Shown: positions 44,490-54,389, numbered from the stretch's first letter. The stretch is 64,000 bases of DNA from Demequina sediminis (GCF_030296675.1 NZ_AP027736.1:2604001-2668000); one strand, 5' to 3'. Notes: generated by a model not told the origin, from the sequence alone. Program-made: numbers and translations.

Positions 44490-47400
44490 ATGAGCCTTGC
44501 GCGCCTGCTGGTGCGCGCGATCGTGGTCTCCGACACGCGTTCCGAGCGCCTTCCCGACGTCCTCGCGGCTGTCGCGGCTCAGACGCAGCGGCCCGATCTT
44601 TTGCACGTCGTGCTGCCCGCTGACGCCGAGCGACCGCGCACCCCCGAGGGACTCGAGATCGACTGGGTCGTGGGAGGACGCACGTACGCCGAGGGCGTCG
44701 ACGCCGTGTTGGCGGCGCATCCGAGTCACCCCCACGAGTACGTGTGGCTGCTTCACGATGACTCCGCACCCCTGCCCGACGCGCTCGCGCGTCTGGCCGC
44801 GACGGCCAAGAAGCGCACCGCGGCCGCGGTGGTCGCGCCGGCGCAGGTGAGGTGGGACGACGTCAGCCGCCTGGTCGGCCTGGGCGTCACGACGACCGTG
44901 ATCGGTGCCCGGCGCATCGACCTGGTGGACGAGGACGACATCAACCAGGGCCAGTACGACGAGCGCGACGACGTCCTGGCGGCATCGCTCGCCGCGGCGC
45001 TCGTGCGTCGCGACGCTTGGGAGCGGCTGGGCGGGCTTGAGCCCGCGTATCGCGGCTTTGGCGACAGCCTCCACTTCTGCCGGCTCGCGTGGCGCTCGGG
45101 CTACGACGTCGTGATCGTCCCCGCGGCGAAGGTGCGGCACGCTCAGGAGTCCCTCACGGGCGAACGCGGCGGCGCGCTGCGTGGTCGTGCGCGCGCATAC
45201 GGCGCGGGTCGGACGGGCGAGTGGATCCACGCGCTGTCGTGGTCGCCGGCGATTGCCGTTCCCTTCCTTGTCGTGTGGAGCTTCCTCTCCGCCGCGCTGC
45301 GCGCCGTGCTTCGCGTCGCGCAGAACGAGTCGCGGATGGTCGGCGCGGACCTCGCGGTGCCGTGGCGGGTGCTGACCCGCCTCCCTCGGCTACCCGGCAT
45401 CCGTGCGCGCATCCGTCGGACGGTGACCAGGCCGCGCGCGGTCGTGCGCCCCTTCCTCGTCGGTGCCCGCGCCGTCGCCTCGCACGTGCGCTCGCGAGAG
45501 ATGCGTGCCTACGACAGGTGGCGGGCGCAGTCCGCGCCGTCAGACATGGTCCGCGCCGAGCTGGCCGAGGCGGCGATCCGCCGCCGTACGGGACTCGCGG
45601 CGCTCGCTCTCGCCGCGATCGCGGCCTCGGTCGCGCTGCACGGCACGTGGCTCACCGCGCTGGGTTCGGGGCGCATGCTCGTGGGCGAGGCGCTGGGCGC
45701 CACGAATGTCTCCCTCGCGGCGCTGTGGGAGCGCACGTGGTCGGGATGGGATCCGAGCGGATTCGGATCACCCGCTCTCGACGGCGCCTTCAGTGCGATG
45801 CTGCTGCCCGCCGCCGTCCTACCGGGCGGCGTGCGGGTCTGGGTCGGCCTGGTGCTTGGCCTTGGCGTCGCGATCGCGGTCGTGTCCGCGTGGTGGGCGC
45901 TGGGAGCGGCGACGCGGTCGGTGTGGGCGCGTGCGCTTGGCGCGCTCGCCTATGGGCTGTGGCCGCTGCACCTCCAGGCCATCTCGGATGGTCGCCTCGG
46001 AGCGGTGATCGCGCACCTCATGCTCCCGTGGTTCGCCCTGGGACTCGCGCGCGCCGCGGGCTGGCATCGGGGTGAGGCGGTCGGCGGCGGCGAGGAGTTC
46101 CCCGCGCGCCGGCACGCGAGTCCGAGCGCCGCGATGGGGGCGGCATTCTCCGCGGCGGTCATCGTGACCGCCGCGCCGGCCCTGCTCGTGCCGCTCGTCG
46201 TGATCCTCGCGGCGGCGGGCGCCGTCGCGGGCCGTGCGCGCTGGCGCGTGTGGTCCGCCGCCGTGCCCGCGCTCGTGGTCTCTGCGCCGGCGCTGGTCGC
46301 CGCCTGGCACGCCGGCGTCGTGTCCCGCGACGCGTGGGCGATCCTCGCGCGCGAAAATGGACCCGCTCTCGCCGCGGAGAGCGTCGAGCCGTGGCGGCTC
46401 GTGCTCGGCCTGACGGGCGAGACCGCCCTGACTCCCGGCCTGCCCGACGCCGCCGCGACCCTCGCCGCGAGTGCGGTGGGAATCGGCATCGTCGCCGCGG
46501 CCGCGCTCGCCGCTCTCTCGGGTCGCGCCCCGTGGGCCGTCGCAGGTGGGTTGCTGACCGCGGCTCTCGGCGTGCTGGCGGCCGCCGCCTCGCAGGCGAC
46601 CGTCGTCGTCGCGGCCGACGGGGCGGGTCAGGCGGCCGCCAACGGCTTCGCGGGACCGGGCACGTCTCTTGCCGCCGCCGGCCTCATCGCCGCCGCCGCC
46701 GCGGCATCGTCCCGACTCTGGGCCGGCAGCACCGGACCCCGTCGGACCGCGGTTCGCCTCGTGTCGTCGCTTGTGGTCACCGCGTTCGCCGCAACCCTGG
46801 TCTGCGTCGTCGTGGTCGAGGCGTGGCCGACCCGGCCCGAGCGAGGCGATGTCCACCCCTCCGACGCCACGGTGCTGCCGCTGGTCGCTGAGCTCGAACA
46901 GGAGCTGGCGACGCGCCAGCGCGCGCTCGTGCTGACCGATACCGAGGCAGGCGTCGACTACGCGGTGCTCGAGCGCGCGGGCACGGTGACCCTCACGGGG
47001 CGGGCGCAGCGCGACGCGGAAGGTGCCGCGCTCGCGGGCTCCGGCACGCCCGCCGTGACCCCCGAGACACTCGCGCCGGTAGTCGCGACGATGGCCGGGG
47101 CGGGCACGGGGGCCGAGGAGCGGCTCGTGACGTGGGGCATCGGAGTCGTGGTCGCGGCCCCCGAGTCCCCGATGATCGCGGGGGCGTTGGCCCAGATTCC
47201 CGGCCTTCACCTCATCGGTGCGAGCGAGTACGGCACGACCTTCCGCGTCGAGCCCGAGGAGGACACCGTGGTCGCGCGTGCGTGGATCGAGTCGTCCGGG
47301 GCGGAAACCGTCACGCTGGAATCCGACTCGCGATCGGGTTCCACCCGCGACGCTGGCGGCGCGGGCGGGACGCTCGTCATCGCCGCGGCCGCCGACCCCG

Positions 47401-47618
47401 GGTGGCGCGCCACCGGCGACGGCCGCGCGCTCGCCGCGGTCGAGGATGCCGAGGGGCGCGTGGCCTTCGACGTGCCCGCGGGCGTGGACACGGTCACCTA
47501 TGCGTATGTCGACGAGGGCTATCGGTTCTGGTGGTGGGCCTCGGCGGTTGCCGTCGCCTGGGCGATGATCGGGATGGTGCCGCTCCATGACCGCCGCTAC
47601 GTGGCGGTGCGACGATGA
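44490..47618 (+). CDS. Large membrane family 2 glycosyltransferase
   Basis: A 1042-aa two-part protein. Residues 1-270 are a GT-A family 2 domain with YVWLLHDDSAPLPDALARLA (DxD-like metal site), LAAALVRRDAWERLGGLEP and acceptor loop GDSLHFCRLAWRSGYDV. From ~370 on there are about 12-14 TM helices and a C-terminal extracytoplasmic beta domain (~860-1010). It probably adds sugars to a lipid-linked wall polymer and helps its passage. The last codons overlap the DUF5719 start (ATGA), so both act together. It follows whiB2 within 25 bases. Confidence 0.85.
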   Translation: MSLARLLVRAIVVSDTRSERLPDVLAAVAAQTQRPDLLHVVLPADAERPRTPEGLEIDWVVGGRTYAEGVDAVLAAHPSHPHEYVWLLHDDSAPLPDALARLAATAKKRTAAAVVAPAQVRWDDVSRLVGLGVTTTVIGARRIDLVDEDDINQGQYDERDDVLAASLAAALVRRDAWERLGGLEPAYRGFGDSLHFCRLAWRSGYDVVIVPAAKVRHAQESLTGERGGALRGRARAYGAGRTGEWIHALSWSPAIAVPFLVVWSFLSAALRAVLRVAQNESRMVGADLAVPWRVLTRLPRLPGIRARIRRTVTRPRAVVRPFLVGARAVASHVRSREMRAYDRWRAQSAPSDMVRAELAEAAIRRRTGLAALALAAIAASVALHGTWLTALGSGRMLVGEALGATNVSLAALWERTWSGWDPSGFGSPALDGAFSAMLLPAAVLPGGVRVWVGLVLGLGVAIAVVSAWWALGAATRSVWARALGALAYGLWPLHLQAISDGRLGAVIAHLMLPWFALGLARAAGWHRGEAVGGGEEFPARRHASPSAAMGAAFSAAVIVTAAPALLVPLVVILAAAGAVAGRARWRVWSAAVPALVVSAPALVAAWHAGVVSRDAWAILARENGPALAAESVEPWRLVLGLTGETALTPGLPDAAATLAASAVGIGIVAAAALAALSGRAPWAVAGGLLTAALGVLAAAASQATVVVAADGAGQAAANGFAGPGTSLAAAGLIAAAAAASSRLWAGSTGPRRTAVRLVSSLVVTAFAATLVCVVVVEAWPTRPERGDVHPSDATVLPLVAELEQELATRQRALVLTDTEAGVDYAVLERAGTVTLTGRAQRDAEGAALAGSGTPAVTPETLAPVVATMAGAGTGAEERLVTWGIGVVVAAPESPMIAGALAQIPGLHLIGASEYGTTFRVEPEEDTVVARAWIESSGAETVTLESDSRSGSTRDAGGAGGTLVIAAAADPGWRATGDGRALAAVEDAEGRVAFDVPAGVDTVTYAYVDEGYRFWWWASAVAVAWAMIGMVPLHDRRYVAVRR

Positions 47619-48948
47619 TCCGGCGGGTGGTGGTGGCGGCAGCGGCCGTCGCGGCGATCGGAGCGGTCGTGGTGTCGGCGCGACTCGGCGGCGAGGAGCC
47701 GATGCCCGCCGCGCCCTTCTCCGGCGAGGTCACCCCGGCGGCGCAGCCCGTCGCGTGCCCCGGTCCCGTCGAGATTCCCGTGGGCGAGATCGAGGGAGGG
47801 GATCCGGCCCTCGGCTCGGGCTCCGATGACCGGACCTATGCCGGGGAGGGCGGGGCGGCCGGCACGGAGCCGCTCGGGGCGGGCTTCCTGGTGCGCGGCG
47901 ACGCGGGCGCATCGGTCGAGCGGATCGGCGCGGGCGATGTCGCGGGCCTCGCCGCGGCCTCATGCGTGGCACCCACGCGCGACCAGTGGCTCGTCGGCGG
48001 GTCGACGACGCTTGGGTCGAGCGCCCGCCTGGTGCTGTCCAACCCGTCCGATGCCACGACGGAGGCCACCGTCACGTACTACGGGCCGCTCGGCAAGCTC
48101 GAGGAACGCACCGTGGCGACCCTCGCGGCCGGCGCCCAGCGCGAGATCCTGCTCGAGGGCGTGGTCCCCGAGGTCTCCGCCCTCGCGATGCGGATCGTGG
48201 CCACGGGTGCGGGGGTCGTCGCCCACCTCCAGGACTCTCGCCTCGACGGCTTCCAAGCGGCGGGCACGGATTGGGTGGGACGCGGCGCCGTGCCGTCCAC
48301 CTCTCTGGTGGTGGCGGGTGTCGGCGGTGCAGAAGCCGAGTCCACGCTGCGCATCATGGCCCCCGAGGGCGCGACGGCGAGCCTCACGCTCACGGGCGAG
48401 GACGGAATCGTCGAGTGGGGTGGGGTGACGGCGCTCTCGCTCGAACCGGGAGTCGTGACCGAGGTCGAGATTCCCCAGGTCGAGGGGGCGCGATCGAGAT
48501 CAGCGCCGATTCCCCCGTGGTCGCCGCGGCGATGATGCGCGAGCCGCGCGAGATCCAGGACGGCCCGGCCGGCTCCTTCGCGTACGACCTCGCGTGGACC
48601 GCCGCCCAGGACGTATCCGACCGACTCGCGCGCTCGGTCGTCGTCACCGATCACGTCACCGCGGTCACGGTGCACGCTCCCGCGACGGCGGACTTCGAGT
48701 TGACGGATGCCTCGGGCGCGGTGGTGGCCTCGGCCACCGTGACCGCGCGCACGAGCGCGACGATCCCGCTCGAGGTGGCTCCCGGCACGACGCTCACCGC
48801 GCAGGGCCGGTTCACGTGGGTGCTGGTCCTCGACGACGAGCCCGGCTTCCTGGCGCGCGTGGCGCCGCGCCGCACCGATGTCGAGCCGCTCGTGGTCGAG
48901 GTGGGCCAGCGCCCGTACGTGGGGCCCGTGGCGGTCCGCGAGGACTGA
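47615..48948 (+). CDS. DUF5719 exported protein (frameshifted)
   Basis: After repair about 444 aa: an N-terminal TM helix or signal (MIRRVVVAAAAVAAIGAVVVSA), then repeated beta-sandwich segments (TLGSSARLVLSNPSDATTEA, TLRIMAPEGATASLTLTGED). DUF5719 proteins are actinobacterial and uncharacterised. The frame breaks at G run 48484-48488; one added G links IPQVEG to GAIEISADSPVVAAAMM. It is coupled to the glycosyltransferase, so an envelope role as accessory is inferred. Confidence 0.82.
48484..48488 (+). other. Frameshift site in the DUF5719 gene (G5, expected G6)
   Basis: One extra G restores one frame from 47615 to 48948. Confidence 0.8.
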
Positions 48949-48964
48949 ACGGGGCCTCCGCCCC

Positions 48965-49363
48965 CTAGGAGCCGTACTCGGGATCGACGTCCTCGGGCGG
49001 GTGGCCCACGAGGTGGGCGACGTGCTCGGTCACGACGTCGCGCACGAGCGCGGGCAGGTCGGCCGGCTCCGCGCGCTGTTCGATCGGGCGCCGGTACAGC
49101 ACCACCCGCGAGGGTTGACCGAGGTCGGCGGGGAAGAGCCTGCCGAGCGGCACGCCCTCCTCCCATGGCGTGGGATCCGACGGCGGCACGTCCTCGGTCC
49201 CGAACTCGACGCGCCCCCACTGGTCTCCCCAGCGCGGCTCCAGCCGGTCGACCGCGTCGGCCACGAGGTCGTCGAACCTCTCGGCGCGCGTGCGATGGCC
49301 GGGCGCGCCGAAGGGGAGCAGTGGCCTGCGCAGGCCACGGCCGTGGCGATCGCGGCTGGACAT
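48965..49363 (-). CDS. Metallopeptidase-family (zincin_1/DUF1025) protein, degenerate motif
   Basis: A 132-aa protein of the minigluzincin-like family: RRPLLPFGAPGHRTRAERFDDLVADAVDRLE, then VVLYRRPIEQRA and a C-terminal helix reading VTEHVAHLVGHPPEDVDPEYGS. Family members elsewhere have HExxHxxG; here the order is EHVAH, so a full zinc site is absent. The M. tuberculosis homologue (Rv3259, from memory) is also degenerate. ATG 49363 follows a minus-strand TAGCCT by six bases (leaderless). Divergent from DUF3499. Confidence 0.8.
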   Translation of the reverse strand: MSSRDRHGRGLRRPLLPFGAPGHRTRAERFDDLVADAVDRLEPRWGDQWGRVEFGTEDVPPSDPTPWEEGVPLGRLFPADLGQPSRVVLYRRPIEQRAEPADLPALVRDVVTEHVAHLVGHPPEDVDPEYGS

Positions 49364-49369
49364 AGGGCG

Positions 49370-49375
49370 AGGCTA
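49370..49375 (-). promoter_or_regulatory. Leaderless -10 box of the zincin-like gene
   Basis: TAGCCT on the minus strand, six bases before ATG 49363. Confidence 0.55.
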
Positions 49376-49430
49376 CCGCGAGCGCCGGGCCGTCCCGGCG
49401 TGGCTTGCGCCGCGACGGACGATGCGCGGG

Positions 49431-49436
49431 TAGCGT
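49431..49436 (+). promoter_or_regulatory. -10 box of the DUF3499 gene
   Basis: TAGCGT, eight bases before GTG 49445; a GGACGATGC word lies just upstream. Confidence 0.45.
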
Positions 49437-49444
49437 CACTGTTC

Positions 49445-49804
49445 GTGATGGCAACCCGGCAGTGCTCGCGCTCGTCGTGCTCGCGCCCGGCGGCTGCGAC
49501 GCTCACGTATGTGTACGCGGACTCGACCGTGGTGGTGGGCCAGCTCTCCGCCACCGCCGAGCCGCACTGCTATGACCTGTGCGCTCACCACGCGGACCGC
49601 TTCACCGCGCCCCGCGGCTGGGATGTGGTGCACCTCCACAGCGACCTGGTCGACCCCGAGCCGTCGACCGACGACCTCGAGGCTCTGGCGCGCGCTGTCC
49701 GCGAGGCCGGTCGGCCCCGCCCCGCCGCCGCATTCACTCCTCCCGTGCCCCTCGCTTCCGAGCCGCGCCGCGGTCATCTCAGGGTCATCTCGAACGAGGC
49801 CTGA
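49445..49804 (+). CDS. DUF3499 zinc-finger-like protein
   Basis: A 119-aa protein. The N-terminal half has RQCSRSSCSRPA and a second site HCYDLCAHHADR, four cysteines and histidines well placed for zinc; the C-terminal half is a disordered Pro/Arg tail. The family is actinobacterial, function unknown, always close to manB and whiB2 in my memory of these genomes. GTG 49445 or ATG 49448 may be the start. Confidence 0.88.
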   Translation: MMATRQCSRSSCSRPAAATLTYVYADSTVVVGQLSATAEPHCYDLCAHHADRFTAPRGWDVVHLHSDLVDPEPSTDDLEALARAVREAGRPRPAAAFTPPVPLASEPRRGHLRVISNEA

Positions 49805-49867
49805 TCGCCCTCCGGTGCCGCCGCATCGTCTCTCGGCCGCGCCGGCGCGCGAGGACGGCCGCACCGG

Positions 49868-49873
49868 TACCCT
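49868..49873 (+). promoter_or_regulatory. Leaderless -10 box of manB
   Basis: TACCCT ends six bases before GTG 49880. Confidence 0.6.
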
Positions 49874-49879
49874 GGGTCC

Positions 49880-51305
49880 GTGACTGACGCACCCGACCTG
49901 TCCGGCCTCATCAAGTCCTACGACGTCCGCGGAATCGTGGGCGAGGATCTCACCGCGGAGGTCGCGACGGCGATCGGCGCGGCGTTCGCCGACGCCATTG
50001 TGCTGCCCGATGGAGAAACCACCGTGGCGATCGGTCACGACATGCGCGACAGCGGGCCGTGGCTTGCCGACGCGGTGGCGGAGGGCCTGACGTGTCGCGG
50101 AGTGAACGTCGTGAGGATCGGGCTGTGCTCGACCGACGGCCTCTATCACGCGTCGGGCGCGCTCGACCTGCCCGGCGTGATGATCACCGCGAGCCACAAT
50201 CCCGCCGCCTACAACGGCATGAAGCTGTGCCGCTCGCGCGCCCGTGCGGTCGGGGAGAACTCGGGCCTCGCCGACGTGCGCGCGCTCGCCTCGCGCTATC
50301 TCGTTGAGCCGCCCGCCACCGCCCCGGTGCGCGGCGCCGAGTCCACCCGCGAGATGGTGGGCGAGTACGGCGCGTTCCTGCGCTCGCTCGTGCCTCTCGA
50401 CGGCATCCGCCCGCTCACGGTCGTGGTCGACGCCGCGAATGCGATGGCCGGCTACACGGTGCCTGCGGTGCTGGGCACCGAGGCCGGGCTGGGGAGCTCC
50501 CCTCACGATCATCCCGTTGTACTTCGAACTCGACGGCACGTTCCCCAACCACGAGGCCAACCCGCTCGACACGGACAACCTGCGTGACCTCCAGGCCGCG
50601 GTGCGTGCCCACGGCGCGGACATCGGCCTCGCCTTTGACGGCGACGCGGACCGCTGCTTCGTGGTCGACGAGCGCGGCGAGGTGGTGACGCCGTCGACCA
50701 TCACGTGCCTCGTGGGTCTGCGCGAGACGGCGCGCGAGCTCGCCGAGGGTCGCGAGCCCACCGTGATCCACAACCTCATCTCCTCGCGTGCGGTGCGCGA
50801 GCAGCTGTCCGCCGCCGGCGCGGTCCCCGTGCGCTCGCGCGTGGGCCACAGCTACATCAAGGCCGAGATGGCGCGCCTCAACGCGATCTTCGGCGGCGAG
50901 CACTCGGCGCACTTCTACTTCCGCGACTTCTTCTTCGCCGACTCGGGGATGCTCGCGGCGATGCACGTGCTCGCGGCGCTGGGCACTCAGGACCGCACGC
51001 TGTCGCAGATGCTCGAGACGTATCACCCCTACACCGCCTCCGGCGAGATCAACTCCCGCGTGGACTCCGTGCCCGATGCGCTCGCGCGGGTGCGTGCAGC
51101 GTTCGTGACCGAGGACGTCGAGGTCGACGAGTTCGACGGGCTCACGGTCGAGCACTGGCCCGCGCCGGGCGAGGGCGAGCGCTGGTGGTTCAACGTCCGC
51201 CCCTCCAACACCGAGCCCTTGCTGCGGCTCAACGCCGAGGCCGACGGCGAGGCGCTCATGGAGCGCGTGCGCGACGCGGTCCTCGCCGTCATCCGGGAGG
51301 CCTGA
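49880..51305 (+). CDS. manB: Phosphomannomutase/phosphoglucomutase ManB (frame break)
   Basis: This enzyme moves phosphate between C6 and C1 of mannose or glucose to supply GDP-mannose and wall sugars. It shows KSYDVRGIVGEDL, the phospho-Ser loop GVMITASHNPAAYNGMKLCR, the metal loop GLAFDGDADRCFVVDERG, the sugar loop GGEHSAHFYFRDF and the C-terminal RPSNTEPLLRLN. The reading frame shifts near 50490-50503 between ...GTEAGLG and PLTIIPLYFELDG. Either one extra base or two missing bases (G run and C run, four each) explain it; family similarity (LPL-type segment) mildly favours two missing. It ends one base before the CDF start. Confidence 0.9.
50491..50502 (+). other. Frame break in manB
   Basis: The shift is +1 (or -2), unlike the other single-base losses; flanking G4 and C4 runs are at 50491-50494 and 50499-50502. 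Confidence 0.75.
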
Positions 51306-51306
51306 G

Positions 51307-52296
51307 GTGTCGACCGAGGGCGGCACCAAGGCTGTCGTCGCGGCGCTCACCGCGAATCTCGGAATCGGCATCACGAAGTTCGCGGCGTGGGGGCTCACGG
51401 GGGCGTCGTCGATGCTCGCCGAGGCGATCCACTCGGTCGCGGACTCGGGAAACCAGGTGCTCCTCCTCGTGGGCGGACGCCGCGCGCGCAAGGAGGCCAC
51501 CGAGGAGCACCCGTTCGGGTACTCGCGCTACCGCTACTACTACGCATTCCTCGTCGCGATCGTGCTGTTCTCGCTCGGTGGTCTGTTTGCGCTGTACGAG
51601 GCGTGGCACAAGTTCAGCCATCCGGAGCCGATCGAGTCGTGGCACTGGGTCCCCTTGCTGGTGCTGGTGGTGGCGATCGGCCTCGAGACCATGTCCTTCC
51701 GCACCGCGATCGTCGAGTCCAACAAGGTGCGGGGCAAGGTCGGCTGGGGCCGCTTCATCCGCCGCTCGCGCTCTCCCGAGCTGCCCGTCATCCTGCTCGA
51801 GGACTTCGGCGCGCTCGTGGGGCTCGTGTTCGCGCTGTTCGGCGTGAGCATGACCCTCATCACGCACGACGGCCGCTGGGACGCGATCGGCACGCTCATG
51901 ATCGGCCTCCTGCTGGTGGTGATCGCGGTGGTGCTCGGTCGCGAGACGCGCGGCATGCTCCTGGGGGAGTCCGCCGTCGAGGAGGACGTCGCCGCGATCC
52001 GCGCGGCTCTTGCCGAGGCGGGCTACCCCGACGTCATCCACCTGCGCACGATGCACCTGGGGCCCGACGACGTCCTGGTCACCGCGAAGGTGGCCGCCGA
52101 GGCGGATGCCACCCTCGACGCGCTGTCCGCACGCACCGACACCGCCGAGCGGCTCATCCGGGAGGCGGTCCCCGCCGCCCGCCTGATCTTCATCGAGACC
52201 GACGTGCGCCGGGCGAACGACCCCGCCCCCGCATCGTCTCCCACGACCCCTGCCCGTCCGACGTCTCCCAAGCCCAGTCCCCATTCGGGACAGTGA
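51307..52296 (+). CDS. Cation diffusion facilitator (CDF) transporter
   Basis: A 329-aa efflux protein for divalent metals (Zn, Fe, Mn or Co). TM helix 2 carries AEAIHSVADSGNQVLLL (His/Asp metal site) and TM5 has LLEDFGALVGLVFAL (Glu-Asp in place of HxxxD), six TM helices in total. The C-terminal domain has a short VIHLRTMHLGPDDVLVTAKV fold. Pro/Ser-rich tail. GTG 51307 is the natural start; the gene is on the manB transcript. It ends 16 bases before the convergent RDD gene. Confidence 0.88.
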   Translation: MSTEGGTKAVVAALTANLGIGITKFAAWGLTGASSMLAEAIHSVADSGNQVLLLVGGRRARKEATEEHPFGYSRYRYYYAFLVAIVLFSLGGLFALYEAWHKFSHPEPIESWHWVPLLVLVVAIGLETMSFRTAIVESNKVRGKVGWGRFIRRSRSPELPVILLEDFGALVGLVFALFGVSMTLITHDGRWDAIGTLMIGLLLVVIAVVLGRETRGMLLGESAVEEDVAAIRAALAEAGYPDVIHLRTMHLGPDDVLVTAKVAAEADATLDALSARTDTAERLIREAVPAARLIFIETDVRRANDPAPASSPTTPARPTSPKPSPHSGQ

Positions 52297-52312
52297 CGAC
52301 TCGGCGCGGAGG

Positions 52313-53133
52313 TTAGTCGGCGTCCGGGATGCCGAACGGCAGACGCCTCAGCGCCTCACCCTCGCTCGTCGAGCGCGCCATGCGGGCGCTCTCGATCCGC
52401 CACTCGCGGTCGCGTCGCTCGACCAGCACCGCGACCAGGAAGGCCTCGGGGTGGGTGCCCTGCGGCGGTGGGGGAGCGACGTGCGTCGCGACCTGCTGCG
52501 ACAACAGCGTGCCGATGCGCACGCGCGACGGGGGTGAATGCTGTCGACGCGCGCGAGGAACATGCGCGCGGTCAGCGCGAGGCCGTCGGGGAGGCGGGTG
52601 ATGTCGGCGGTGCGCGCCCACTCGCCCAGGCCCACCGGCATCGCGAGGGTGGGCAACGCTCGCTTGGCCCCGCGCGTGCGCATCGCGTACGTGCCTGCCA
52701 CGTAGTCGCCGATCCTCTTGCCGCGCGAGCCCAGGGCGGACACCGTCACGGCGAGCATGCCCGCGGTGCCGTAGACCTCGAGCACCGCCAGGAGGGCACG
52801 CGCGGTCGCGTGGCGGGCGCTCACGGGACCGCCGTCGTCGCGCACCACGCGCAGGCCCATCGCCCAGCGCCCCAGCGATCGCCCGCGCGAGAGCGTCTCG
52901 ACCAGGACGGGCACGACCACGAGCCCCACCACCGTCCACGCGATGACGATCGCGCGCTGCCACGCGTCGTTGACGGCGGGCAACAGGTTGTCGAGCGCCG
53001 CGAACCCGGCGACCAGGAGCATCAGGGTCGCGACCATGTCGATCGCACCCGAGACCATGCGTAGTGGGACAGGCGCCGCGCCGGAGTCGAGCACGACTCC
53101 CTCGCCGATGAGGATTGAGTCCTCGTCCGTCAT
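52313..53133 (-). CDS. RDD-domain membrane protein (frameshifted)
   Basis: After repair a ~273-aa protein: MTDEDSILIGEGVVLDSG, an RDD domain with three TM helices (MVSGAIDMVATLMLLVAGF, AIVIAWTVVGLVVVPVLVE, LGRWAMGLRVVRDDGG) and a hydrophilic C-terminal region with GTLLSQQVATHVAPPPP. The frame breaks at G run 52530-52534; one added base joins VDSIHP to PSRVRIGTLLS. It is divergent from spoIIM (40-base gap), a pairing seen at Rv3694c-Rv3695 (from memory). Confidence 0.85.
52530..52534 (-). other. Frameshift site in the RDD gene (five bases, expected six)
   Basis: Coding-strand C run; one added base restores the C terminus. Confidence 0.8.
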
Positions 53134-53173
53134 GGGCTCCCCTGTTCCGTCTCTCCTGTGGCATCGTAGCGGC

Positions 53174-54168
53174 GTGGACATCGACTCCTTTGGCGCCGTT
53201 CGCGAGGCGCGCTGGACCAGGCTGCGCGAGCTCACTCGGGCACGCCGACTCACCGGCGCCGAGGCCGACGAGCTCACCCGCCTCTATCAGGCCACCGCCG
53301 GCGACCTCGCGACGGTGCGATCCTCCGCGCCCGAGCCGTCCGTCGTCTCGCGACTGTCCGTGCTGCTCGCCACCGCTCGCGTGTGGCTTACCGGCGCGCA
53401 CACGACCTCGACCCGCGAGGGGGTCAGGTACCTCGTGTGGGGTCTGCCAGGGGCGCTCTACCGCGTGCGGTGGTGGGGGTCGGGGTCACCGTGGCGGTCG
53501 TGGGACTCGCGTTCCTGTCGGGCTGGTGGACGCTCACGCATCCCGAGTCCCTCGAGCTGATCGGGCCGCCCGAGACGCGCGCGGCGATCGCCGAGCAGGA
53601 GTTCGCGAGCTACTACACGGAGTACGACTCGACGTCCTTCGCGGCGACGGTATGGACCAACAACGGCTGGCTCGCGGCGCAGTGCATCGCCTTCGGCATC
53701 ACCGGCGTCTTCCCGCTCATCCTCATGTACAACACGGTCATCCAGCTGGGCGTCGCGGGGGCCGTCATGGCCGAGCATGGCGCGCTCGACGTGTTCTTCC
53801 AGCTCATCGCCCCGCACGGGCTGCTCGAGTTGTCCGCGGTGTTCGTGGCAGCGGGCACGGGGTTGCGCCTCTTCTGGACGATGCTCGTGCCGGGTCCGCG
53901 CCCGCGTGCACGTGCGCTCGCGGAGGAGGGGAGGGCGGCGATCGGTGTCGCGCTCGGCCTGGTGCTCGCGCTGTTTGCCTCGGGGTTGATCGAGGGCTAC
54001 GTCACCGGCTCCGCGATGCCGTGGTGGCTCAAGATCGTGATCGGCGTGATCGCGGTGACGGCCTTCTGGATGTACATCTTCGTGGCCGGGCGCGTCGCGC
54101 ACCGGGCGGGAGTGACCGGCGACTCCGAGGGCGACTTCGCGACCGATGAGGTGGCGCTGGCGGGATAG
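53174..54168 (+). CDS. SpoIIM-family membrane protein (frameshifted)
   Basis: After repair 331 aa: a cytoplasmic helical N terminus (VDIDSFGAVREARWTRLREL) then five TM helices with the family signature SYYTEYDSTSFAATVWTNNGWLAAQ and the segment ITGVFPLILMYNTVIQLGVAG. SpoIIM names a sporulation gene in Bacillus; actinobacterial copies sit with MoxR/DUF58 and their role is unknown. The frame breaks at G run 53475-53479; one added G joins YRVRWWG to VGVTVAVVGLAFLSG. GTG 53174 has CATCGT six bases upstream. Confidence 0.85.
53475..53479 (+). other. Frameshift site in spoIIM (G5, expected G6)
   Basis: One added G restores one frame through the first TM helix. Confidence 0.8.
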
Positions 54169-54195
54169 GCATCGTCCTCGCGCCGTCTCCTCCCG

Positions 54196-54389
54196 CCCCC
54201 GCCCCGCGGCTCCGCCACACGACTCCGCCACACGCCCCCACCCCGCGGCTCCGCCACACGCCCCCACCCCGCGGCTCCGCCACACGAGGCGGGCGGAAAC
54301 GTGCGCAATCTGCGACTTCAGCTCGCGACTCGCCGACGACACGCCGACTGCTGTGTGGCGGAGCCGCGAAACGGTGTGGCGGAGCCGCG
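54196..54389. repeat. Direct and inverted repeat cluster
   Basis: Exact 26-bp tandem copies at 54235-54260 and 54261-54286, a one-mismatch copy at 54196-54221 and a 13-bp piece at 54222-54234. Two inverted copies of the core, GTGTGGCGGAGCCGCG, lie at 54353-54368 and 54374-54389. The set fills the 259-base gap between convergent spoIIM and DUF58 and can form long hairpins. Confidence 0.85.

Noticed and set aside
54196-54389. Possible CRISPR array
   Set aside because: Only two exact 26-bp copies directly abutting, with no spacers and no cas genes.
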